Below, one piece after another: positions 1-7,737 of a DNA stretch of 64,000 nucleotides (within the stretch, counting starts at the first letter, position 1; the number at the start of each line of letters is the position of its first letter). Origin of the DNA: Oegoconia quadripuncta. Taxonomy: Eukaryota; Arthropoda; Insecta; Lepidoptera; Autostichidae. Position numbers and translations under genes: made by a program. The stretch spans positions 33,476,778 to 33,540,777 of the forward strand of contig OX438744.1 of NCBI GenBank assembly GCA_949316235.1, in the 5' to 3' direction. The notes under the pieces were generated by a model, which was not told the origin of the DNA, searched no databases, and was given only the letters and a program-made list of their open reading frames with translations.

Positions 1-108
1 CATGTTTTATCATACCTACTTAACGAAAGACTTCGTTATACTTTCAAGAATATTAAAAAAAAACGAACAACTCAGTGATGGACGCAGTTGAGTTCCGTAT
101 TCGGATTA

Positions 109-331
109 TCTAACTAATATTATAAATGTGAAAGTTTGGATGTTTGTTTGTTGCTCAGTGACGGCGGAACGGATGAAAGGATTTGGATGAAATTTGGTAT
201 ATAGGTAGAATATACCCTGGATTAAGATATAGGATATATTTTATCACGATAAAGTGAGTAGTTCTCGCGGGATAAACAAATTTCTGCGATAAAGTTATTC
301 CACGCAGGCGAAGCCGCGGGCAGAAAGCTAG
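109..331 (+). mobile_element. Helitron-like non-autonomous element
   Basis: It begins TCTAACTAATATTATAAATG after an A and ends with CTAG followed by T. These match the Helitron end rules: 5' TC, 3' CTRR, insertion between A and T. A GC-rich, hairpin-prone stretch (GGCGAAGCCGCGGG) precedes the CTAG, as Helitron 3' ends require. No coding capacity is seen. Related ends occur at 905-1050, 19775-20145 and 53448-53551. Assignment to Helitrons is inference from the ends only. Confidence 0.5.
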
Positions 332-340
332 TGTCCTAAT

Positions 341-485
341 CCCCACAATCAAATGCACCAATCTTCGAAACGACTTAACCGATTTTCATCAAATTTCCCC
401 TAGTTCAATCTCAAATAATAAAACAAATCGGATCCCTCATTACGGAGATAACCGGGGACAAAGACTGGACACACACACCGCTGTC
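341..485. repeat. Dispersed repeat relic
   Basis: The stretch with cgaaacgacttaaccgattt and a later 'cggatccctcattacggaga' block resembles 34395-34600, which has the same order of blocks in diverged form. No coding signal is seen. The family is not recognised. Confidence 0.3.
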
Positions 486-563
486 AAACACATTCTTTAT
501 TGTTATTACGTATTTATTTTACTATAATGAATAAGAAAACTATATTTGATCCAATTGGTGAAA

Positions 564-809
564 GACGACCGATTGGTGTAGTAGATAGTGACCCTATCAG
601 CGAAACCAACGGTTGCGGGTTCGAATCCCGCGACGGGTAAATGTTTGTATGATGAATACTAACATTTATTCCCGAGTCTTGGATGTTTATAGAAATATTT
701 ATGTATGTTTATCCGTTATCTAGTATCCATAGCACAAGCTTTGCTTAGTTTGGGACTAGATGATTGGTGTAAGTGTCCGAAATATTTATTTATTTATTTA
801 TTTATTTAA
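564..809 (+). mobile_element. tRNA-derived SINE, family A
   Basis: The head GACGACCGATTGGTGTAGT carries an A-box-like motif. A B box (GGTTCGAATCC) lies about 50 bases on. The body includes GGATGTTTATA and CTTAGTTTGGGACTAGATGA, and the tail is (ATTT)n. Two other copies are at 10659-10890 (+) and 31255-31482 (-). It would be transcribed by RNA polymerase III and mobilised by a LINE. Confidence 0.8.
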
Positions 810-904
810 TTATCGACACACATACATTACAAAATTATTAATGTTCATTTTCCAAAATTTTCTTTCTTTTACACTCTGTATAACTATACCTACTAGCTGT
901 ACCA

Positions 905-1050
905 AATAATGTTATTAAATGTGAAAGTTTGGTTGTTTGTTTATTCCTCAATCACAGCGAAACAGATGAACGGATCTGGATTAAATTTGGTACACAGGTA
1001 GAATATGCTTTGAAATACAGATAAAGTGAGGAGATCCCACGGGATAAACA
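905..1050 (+). mobile_element. Helitron-like fragment
   Basis: Shares TTAAATGTGAAAGTTTGG, the later 'cagatgaacggatctgga' block and 'gggataaacacatta' with the element at 109-331. The 3' CTAG end is missing, because another repeat takes over near 1080. Confidence 0.4.
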
Positions 1051-1094
1051 CATTACACAATATACCCCGCTGGTAAAGGATAGTAGGTATATTT

Positions 1095-1345
1095 ATAAAT
1101 TGAAAAATAAAGGTTCGGCACAAAAAAAAATAGAACCCACTTGTTTCTTCCCGTGGATGTCGTAAAAGGCGACTACGGGACTTTCCATCAAAAGACATCA
1201 ATAGATTTTGCACGTTTTAACGGCCATGGGCTTACCTCCTGGCATGTGAGCATTGCTGTATATTTCGTAAGGTGAATCGTGGATGTAGTTTAAACATTTA
1301 ATGTTTGGGATTTATTTGACCATACCATTTGGGATAAATATCGTG
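1095..1345 (-). repeat. Dispersed repeat family P
   Basis: On the minus strand it carries TTTTACGACATCCACGGGAA and 'gatttattatccc'-type blocks shared with 17395-17625 and 48468-48785 on the plus strand. Shorter pieces are at 6795-6890 and 22098-22145. The copies share an order of blocks: TTTATCCGAAATGGG, then AAAACGTGCAAATCTATAGA, then the TTTTACGACACCCACGG block. The family is not recognised. Confidence 0.45.
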
Positions 1346-1704
1346 ATGTATATATATATGTATAATAAATTCATATCAATCAAAATAACATTAATTAATC
1401 GACACAGTGTCATCCGTTAAAAGGGACATCCCGTCCTGTCCAGTCTTTGTCTTGAGGGCTACCCGCCCACGTGCAAATGTTGGCTTTAAGTAACACGTTA
1501 AAAGGTCAGCAGTGCACTCCTTTATTCGATCAGATTGTATCTCTTTGTTGTCTGGTCTGGCTAGTCTAACAGGTTATGAGACAAAAAGAGATGCATTTTA
1601 ATTTAGAGCAAGACGGTCAATGAATGCGCAATGGCTCCTTATTTTAAATGTACTTTATGTTTATCATGCATGTCTTGTAAGTGTGAAATGCTTAAGTTAA
1701 GACT
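1346..1704. other. No feature recognised
   Basis: AT-rich sequence with an ATATATATATG microsatellite near 1348. No reading frame, tRNA-like head or inverted repeat was found. Confidence 0.4.
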
Positions 1705-1990
1705 TAAATCAAAATGCTTCATTTTGTAGGTACACAGGGTACACTTAAAATAGTCATATTTTACATTTTTAAAGCTACTGCTTGTTCAAAAAGCAATTTG
1801 CAAGCAAGAAACTCGAGAGGTTGCTCTTTTTTTTTACTTGTCACTTTGTAAGTAAGTGTACAGTAAGTACGAACCCGTCGTGCATAAAAAAAAGTATCTT
1901 TAAATTTATTGAAAGAAAGTTTTGCATATCAACAGGAAACTTATTGAAAATTAATTGAATGGTATATTTATTATTGATAGAAGACACAAC
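1705..1990 (+). repeat. LINE-like 3' tail, family F, with SINE tail inside
   Basis: Shares AAAGCTACTGCTTGTTCAAA and AAGAAACTCGAGAGGTTGCT with 2925-3300 and 11757-12000. The copy resumes at about 1890 with TATCTTTAAATTTATTGAAA. In between sits a short piece ending CGTCGTGCATAAAAAAAA, the tail of SINE family C. This suggests a truncated SINE inserted in the older repeat. Confidence 0.5.
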
Positions 1991-2118
1991 TACACAAAAA
2001 AACATATGAAAAGTCAGCAAAGCTGTACCGATTGATTGATAAATGATTTCTTTTTACCCAATTGCCCAGGAAGGAGAGTTATGTTTTTGGTTGCATGGAT
2101 GTGAATATGTAGGACATT

Positions 2119-2345
2119 ATGAGGAGGGATGAAAGGCACGTAACAAGACGAGTGTTAAGTATGAATGTGGAGGGATACAGAGGTAGAGGAAGACCAAAGA
2201 AGGTGTGGGTAGACTGCGTGAGGAATGATATGTGTGTGATAGGGGTGAGTTAGGAGATGACGGCTGATAGAGGAGAGTGGAAGAGGATGACATGTTGTGC
2301 CGACCCCACCTAGAGTGGGATAAGGGCAGGAAAATGATGAATGAT
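2119..2345 (+). pseudogene. Degenerate LINE ORF C-terminal fragment
   Basis: From the ATG at 2119 the frame reads a basic stretch with RRVLSMNVEGYRGRGRPKK, then VDCVRNDM, then (after a stop) EMTADRGEWKRMTCCADPT, another stop, and SGIRAGK. This pattern (RGRGRPKK, DCV-ND, MT-DR-EW, CCADPT) is the usual 3' end of insect non-LTR retrotransposon ORF2 copies of RTE or related type. Two in-frame stops and the absence of everything upstream make it a dead, 5'-truncated copy. Confidence 0.65.
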
Positions 2346-2349
2346 GGAT

Positions 2350-2924
2350 GTGAATATGTAGATTTCTATTTTTAGAGTGCATTGATTTGGACCCGCGATA
2401 CAGACCCTATCGTATGCTTGCGCGTACGAAATCGTTGCTGTCATCTACAATATGCTGTCATCTACACTATGCTGTCATCAACTCTTTCTACATATTATAT
2501 TCCTTATATTTAAACTGTAGCTTCTTCGACTACATATGATACTACTTAATGTACATATAACAGGCAGATTGCGTTGTTTATTTTAGTTTAGTTATTCCTT
2601 TAGTTTTGTACTTAGTACTGAGTTGTTAGTAATTTGTGGATAATGTTGCTGGTTTTGCAATCATCTATACTTGTTTGTTAATAATGCTGTAAGTTATACA
2701 CATTGTAAAATTGTCCCTAATAACTTAAAAAAAAGAAAAGAAAACGTAGCGCCTTCCCGTTGTCGATGACCAGAACTAAAACCTACAGCATGAACGTTGT
2801 TAGGGATGTAGGAGAAGATCTGATGATTACGGAACACTGCATGTATCCAGCGACTTCCGGCGACCTTCATTAAACCCGTCGTTGTAGTTGTGCTTGCCGG
2901 TGCGTGGCTACTCTCTGCGACACA
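2350..2924. other. No gene recognised
   Basis: Contains a small tandem duplication (TGCTGTCATCTACA at about 2437-2475) and an A/G-rich stretch near 2727. Nothing else could be supported. Confidence 0.4.
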
Positions 2925-3300
2925 TAAATAAAATCAAATCAAAAATGCTTTATTTTGTAGGTAAACTTAAAATAGTCAGATTTTACATTTTTAAAGCTAC
3001 TGCTTGTTCAAAAGGCAATTTTCCCCTGAGAAGATCAAGCAAGAAACTTGAGAGGTCGCTCTTTAAAAAAAAAAAGGTTTTTATATTACAAAATTATTAA
3101 TTATTATTTTATATTATAATATTTCATTATTAATTGTGAAATAGCCTGGTTATGCGAACGGGCTGGTTATGTCCATGAATGTTTATCGTCTAAATAATCT
3201 GATATTCTATAATATGCTTTCTTAATAAGTTTCCGTTTTATAGTATCTTTAAATTTATTGAAAGGAAGATTTTATATATCAAAACTTTATTGAAAAAGCG
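2925..3300 (+). repeat. LINE-like 3' tail, family F, longest copy
   Basis: Starts near ATCAAATCAAAAATGCTTTA, runs through AAAGCTACTGCTTGTTCAAA, AGAAGATCAAGCAAGAAACT, GGCTGGTTATGTCCATGAAT and TATCTTTAAATTTATTGAAA. It is the most complete of three copies in the window. A LINE 3' UTR is likely from the repeated 3'-anchored truncation, but no adjoining ORF was found. Confidence 0.5.
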
Positions 3301-4042
3301 TATACATAACCCCTTTAATGAATTACTGACTTACATACTTCATACATACATATTTCACATGACGATCAATTGTAAAAACACCAGTTTTTAAATATCAGAA
3401 ACTGCGTTAAAATTGGTATTTCTATCCTTGAGCTAAATAGCATATACAAAGGCTTCTAACTTACAACGACACCTTTTCCGCCGAGGATTATAAACAGGAT
3501 AATTAATTGTTTTCAGAATTGACATAATAAAAAAAATAAACAATTTAAAAGACGTTATGCTCGTATTGTAGTCGTGCTTTTCTCATTGTTGTGGTTTTCA
3601 TATAACTCAGTATTTCATAGAATTTATAATTAAATAAGGAAGTTAATTGTTTACTTCGTTCCGTGTTCGCAATTGTTGGCCTGCAAGTTTGCAATAGTTC
3701 ACATATTGGGTTTGAGCTATTGCGTCGATACCAATTCTTTCAAAGGTACGTGAAGACCACGCAGAAAAACGCCGTATTCGTCACTGTCCAATTTTTAGTC
3801 CCGTAGAATGTTACTCAAGCAGAGATATCCGCTTGAAACCAGTTAAAAGCTTTACGTAACTTGTATAGCGGGATGTCTTTCTAACTATGCTCAAGTGCAG
3901 ATCTACGCATGAGCAACATTCTGAAATAAGAACTGGAAACTTGATTCTAACTGCGCATTGTTTTATAAGTGCATACATCTTCCATTTACATTGTATTTAA
4001 AAAAAAAATCTTAAATTCTACCTTTTTAGGCTGGATTTTGTT
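3301..4042. other. No feature recognised
   Basis: AT-rich non-coding sequence. No SINE head, inverted repeat or long reading frame was found. Confidence 0.4.
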
Positions 4043-4560
4043 CAAACTTCAAACTTCAAGCATTCATTTCAACGTAAGATACATGATATCATTTGTTGAA
4101 TGTCAATTTAAATCTTCATGTCAAATCATGACGACCTGTTTGGTGTAGTGGTTAGCAACTCTCACCACTATACCAAAAGGTTGCGGGTTCGAATCCCGCT
4201 AAGGGCATATATTTGTGTGATGAATACGGACATGTGTACCCGAGTTATGGATGTTTTCATTTATAATAAGTAAGTAAAAAATGTATTTATGTAGTATATC
4301 ATCCATCTGGTTATCCATCACACAAGCCTATATTTGCTTACTGTGGAACTAGATGGCGCTGTGTGTACGTCTAATGATATTTATTTATTATTATTATTTA
4401 TTATAATTTAAATCTACTGGAAATAAAAAAGTTTATTGCATTTATCTGTCAGTCGGTATGTCCAAGCTACTACCGCTTCGGAAAGGGAATTCATCTGTGG
4501 GAAAAAAAGCGGCGCAAGAAACCCACAGGATCATTGTTGTTCTTTTTTTTTTTTAATAAA
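4043..4560 (+). repeat. LINE-like repeat, family E, split by a SINE
   Basis: The left part (4043-4115) carries CATGATATCATTTGTTGAAT. The right part (4405-4560) carries TACCGCTTCGGAAAGGGAA and 'ggcgcaagaaaccca'. Both parts lie continuous in the relatives at 28785-28985 (+) and 19853-20050 (-). The break is filled by a SINE flanked by the duplicated 11-mer AATTTAAATCT (4105-4115 and 4405-4415). Confidence 0.65.
4130..4404 (+). mobile_element. tRNA-derived SINE, family B
   Basis: The head GACGACCTGTTTGGTGTAGT and B box GGTTCGAATCC are intact. The body has GTTATGGATGTTTTCATTTA and CTAGATGGCGCTGTGTGTA, with an ATTTATT tail. The inserted segment is 4116-4404, so 14 bases precede the usual head. 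It is nested in family E with an 11-bp target-site duplication. Confidence 0.8.
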
Positions 4561-4739
4561 GTATATAACTAATACATTTTATAATTTTGGGGAGCTGGTC
4601 GAAGTACACCAAGGCTGTTTGTCATTCAGGTAGGTAACTACAGTGGAATTCGATCAAAAACTTTTCGATTACCCATACTGAGTAAACCATTCTGAAACCA
4701 CCTTTAGTATGGAAATCCAACAATTTTCGGCCGAATTCG

Positions 4740-4823
4740 GCTTTTTTTTTATGCACAACAGGTTGGTACTTGACCTCAATCTCAATTGATGTTAAGTGAA
4801 GATGAGGTCGAAGGTGGAGGAGG
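4740..4823 (-). mobile_element. SINE family C, 3' fragment
   Basis: The plus strand reads T-run, ATGCACAACAGGTTGGTACTT, then GACCTCAATC and AAGATGAGGTCGAAGGTGGA. This is the reverse complement of the family C tail. The tRNA head is missing. Confidence 0.6.
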
Positions 4824-4829
4824 TCGGCT

Positions 4830-5290
4830 ATGGTTCCTAATGGAAACTCGTTCGTAATCAAGAGTGGAGTCACCAGTAACCAGGAACTATACGAAATTTC
4901 ACCCTGTATTGAAAATATTACGGCTAAGCATTCTTACATTTAGTTTCAAGAATTCGCTGAATCGCTTCCTAAAAAGGATGGCAGTAGGTAGAAGCCCGGG
5001 TAGTTTGGGGGTACTGAACCCAAGAATTATTCATTATACATAACGAAAACACACAAAATTATCATTCAAGTTGCCAAAGTCTGTTCTGTGTTTATATTGA
5101 ACAAAGGTCCGCCGTATTTAGAGCGACATGCGGCTGAGCCGTCCTTCGCGGAATCCTGCTTTTACGCGATAAATCCCCAGGGTTGCTACATCCTAAAAAC
5201 AATGTTATTTGAATATTACTGAGGCATGCTCATGGGACGTTATTATTGCTGATAATTGAACTGTCAAAAATAGGCAAAACCGACGTCATT
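4830..5290. other. No feature recognised
   Basis: Non-coding sequence. The patch near 5100-5180 is slightly GC-richer. No homology or structure was recognised. Confidence 0.35.
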
Positions 5291-5360
5291 AAGGTCCGTA
5301 TTAATAAACTTGAGGGCATGTCAATAATCTTGAGAACGGTTTATTAATACGGGCCTAAGA
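5291..5360. repeat. Small foldback, about 70 bp
   Basis: AAGGTCCGTATTAATAAACT at the left pairs with GGTTTATTAATACGGGCCTA at the right with few mismatches. This is a short hairpin element or MITE relic. Confidence 0.5.
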
Positions 5361-5424
5361 CTCCGTTATCCATCTCCGGTGTGCATTATCAGTTCTTCAC
5401 CAAATATATGTTCGCCCTTGTATA

Positions 5425-6281
5425 CAGGGCGTCCCAAAGTTATGGGACATGAAGGGGAAGTACCTTAAATATTGTAGATAGTGAATTTTGCTCAAAGAAG
5501 ACTTTATGTTATTTTTAAAAGTTAGTAATTCTGCATTCATAGATTTTCTAAAAATTACTTGCTTCGGCTGGGAATCGAACCGACTTAAATGTGAAAAAAA
5601 AAACACCCTACTTTTATGATGCCAATCGAAAGAATAGCTAAAAAATAATAACTCTGCCTAAGTAACATAGTATTTTAAAAGAAAGGAACAACATAAAATG
5701 ATTGAGTCAAATTTCAAGAAAGTTATTTATTGCCGACGACGTTCGAAAAGTAGCGATATTATCATTCCAAAGATAGCATTGATTATTCGTAAATAAGTTG
5801 CAAACAGAATTGTGCCATATCACATCGAGTGTTCACCATAAAATGATTAGAAAATCAACAGGCAGCGGGCTCATTAAAAGATTGGCGATTTGCGTAAGAC
5901 AAGAGGGATCACATTTTGAGCATTTAATTAATTAATTTACAAAAAAATACCTACTTAATTGACTACGGCAGTTTCATGTATGTTTTTTATTTGATTAAAA
6001 TGATTAATTTCACGTTGTTCCTTTCTTTTAAAATACTATGTTACTTAGGCAGAGTTATTATTTTTTAGCTATTCTTTCGATTGGCATCATAAAAGTAGGG
6101 TGTTTTTTTTTTCACATTTGAGTCGGTTCGATTCCCAGCCGAAGCAAATAATGTTTAGAAAATCTATGAATGCAGAATTACTAACTTTTAAAAATAACAT
6201 AAAGTCTTCTTTGAGCAAAATTCACTATCTACGATATTTAAGGTACTTCCCCTTCATGTCCCATAACTTTGGGACGCCCTG
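5425..6281 (+). mobile_element. 857-bp long-TIR transposon, copy 1
   Basis: Ends are CAGGGCGTCCCAAAGTTATG and its reverse complement, flanked on each side by TA, the target of Tc1/mariner/IS630 elements. The terminal inverted repeats are about 268 bp (5425-5692 and 6014-6281). They include a run of 10 A/T and a B-box-like GGTTCGATTCC pointing inward to outward at 6125-6135 and its mirror at 5571-5581. The middle, about 320 bp, holds a short transposase remnant. A second copy of exactly the same length lies at 51833-52689. Only one base difference was seen by eye (6152 G versus T). Reading frames of about 60 residues inside each TIR are a by-product of the TIR sequence, not genes. Confidence 0.85.
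5783..5935 (+). pseudogene. Vestigial IS630/mariner-type transposase C-terminus
   Basis: Between the TIRs, an open stretch of 50 codons ends RLAICVRQEGSHFEHLIN then TAA. The closing pattern (C, four or five residues, G, one residue, HFEHL) is what I recall at the C-terminus of many insect IS630/Tc1/mariner transposases. An in-frame TGA stands at 5780-5782, and no DDE catalytic core is present. The element is therefore a deletion derivative that would need transposase from an autonomous relative. The family assignment rests on this short tail plus the TA target and CAGGG ends. Confidence 0.5.
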
Positions 6282-6285
6282 TATA

Positions 6286-6783
6286 CTGGGTCTTTACCTA
6301 TTGTCGGCGCCTACGGCTCGCGACCGGTTCAGAGGGGACTCGGGGCGTGGACCCCACTCGCACAGCGATCGTCGCCGATCTTTTTAGCTTCAGACACCAC
6401 GGCGCGCGTATACGCATCCACTATCGTGCAATTTCTATGTACTTACCTATTTGAACAATATAATCTCTAAATTCATTAATGTCTATTTTTAATTATTTAA
6501 TGTCCTCGTAGACACCTATGAAATTGGAGGTTTTTCCTTCGTTAATCATAAGCACCAATTCCTGCGATTTTGAAAGCTATATCCAAATTTGTTTTTTATT
6601 TGGAAAATGGAATATTATTTCAAGGTTTCACATGAAATATTTTTTAATTTCTGGGATAAATCACATAATAAAAAAAAATTTAACAGAGCTCTTTTCATGT
6701 GCTTCCCATAATCATTTCTTAGATTCGCTGAAACTTTTTTAAAATTAACGCTGCCTATACTTAACTTAATATTATCCGATGGA
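6286..6783 (+). mobile_element. MITE family M1, copy 1 (interrupted, 3' truncated)
   Basis: Starts CTGGGTCTTTACCTAT, which matches the end of M1 at 49695, and resumes at 6514 with ACCTATGAAATTGGAGG. The body TTTTTTATTTGGAAAATGGA and TTTCACATGAAATATTTTT is shared with 15050-15440, 21750-22055 and 49695-50110. It stops near 6783 before the far TIR. Confidence 0.6.
6302..6513. mobile_element. 212-bp insert with 6-bp target duplication
   Basis: This block splits the M1 element at ACCTAT. The 6-mer is present at 6296-6301 and again at 6514-6519, as expected of a target-site duplication. The insert begins TGTCGGCGCCTACGGC, is GC-rich for its first 110 bases and AT-rich afterwards, and ends CTCGTAGAC. 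There is no poly-A tail, no clear TIR beyond TGTC/GACA, and no frame. The family is not recognised. Confidence 0.5.
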
Positions 6784-6794
6784 ACCGTGGATGA

Positions 6795-6890
6795 TGTTTC
6801 AATCATTTAATTCCTAATGTTTGGTACACCGAAACACTATTGTTTGGGATATCTCTGACCACCCCATTTCGGATAAAGACCTTATGTACG
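6795..6890 (-). repeat. Family P fragment
   Basis: The block around 'tgtttgggatatctctgacc' and 'atttcggataaagac' is the reverse complement of the start of the repeat at 48468-48785. Confidence 0.45.
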
Positions 6891-6907
6891 TAAAAGTTCA
6901 ATTCTAG

Positions 6908-7012
6908 TCTACCGCCATGCAGCAATGTTATCAAGATTGTTGTGCTCCGCCTGTTTAAGATAAGATAGCCAATCCTCCAAATAAGTTGGTAATTGAGATT
7001 GAGGTCAACCTC
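6908..7012 (+). mobile_element. SINE family C, internal relic
   Basis: Diverged match to the family C body: CTACCGCCATGCAGCAATGTT, TTGTTGTGCTCCG, then AGATAAGATAGCCAATCCTC. The head and tail are not recognisable. Confidence 0.4.
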
Positions 7013-7261
7013 TAAAGCATAGAGGAAAAAAAATTGACTCGATCGGGAATTGAAACCGGACCGCATTTCTGCTGTTAATGATTATACTAATTTTATTTTG
7101 GTGGTAAGGCGAGATCTTTAGCTATATCGTATGTAAATTTGGTGAAGTTCAGATAATGCAATTCAGAGATTGAAAACAGGTTGTTTTTTGCCAACTTTGA
7201 CGGGTTTTTATTTTTCCTTTTAATAAAATGAGACAATGATTTACACATAGCTATTACAATA

Positions 7262-7737
7262 AATATGAAAGCCGGGGCAAGTGCGTGTTGGACACGCATC
7301 AACCGGTAAGGGTTCCGTAACTTATACTGAGTCGCATATTACGACTTTCATTCTATTATAACTATGAATCACGGTTTATTTCAACGACACGCAAAATCAA
7401 GTTTGTTGGTAACTGAAAATTAATTAAAAAAATTTTGACATGTGAGTATAAACATTACGGAGACTTATCTCGCCAAAGATATCAAAAATAATCATTTAAC
7501 ATTTTCGATTGCATAAGTATCAAGACGTAATGCGATAACTCGCTTGATGAGATCTCTAAATAAACTTTTAGATGGTCGTTCAAAAGAATTTAGACTGTAT
7601 TTATTCCACATCTTTTTATAAACTTAATAACGATCGCACTTATATTGAAGGATTATGATGGTGTGAGCGACGTGCTAACTTATAAGACATGACGAAATTA
7701 TAAAGGTTCCGTTTTCGCCTTTTGGTTACGGAACCGT
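7262..7737. repeat. Possible transposon with GGTTCCGTAA ends
   Basis: The left part has GGCAAGTGCGTGTTGGACAC and GGGTTCCGTAACTTA. The right part has AGGTTCCGTTTTCGCC and GGTTACGGAACCGTAAAAA. A related piece with CGTGTCCGACACGCACTTAG lies near 56475 in the opposite orientation. The repeated, inward-facing GGTTCCGTA blocks suggest a decayed DNA element, but the ends are not defined. Confidence 0.35.

Noticed and set aside
5397..5606. Open frame starting MFFFSHLSRFDSQPK, present four times (both TIRs of both 857-bp elements)
   Set aside because: It lies wholly in the TIR sequence and its conservation follows from TIR identity; there is no domain, and the frame ends vary with the flank.
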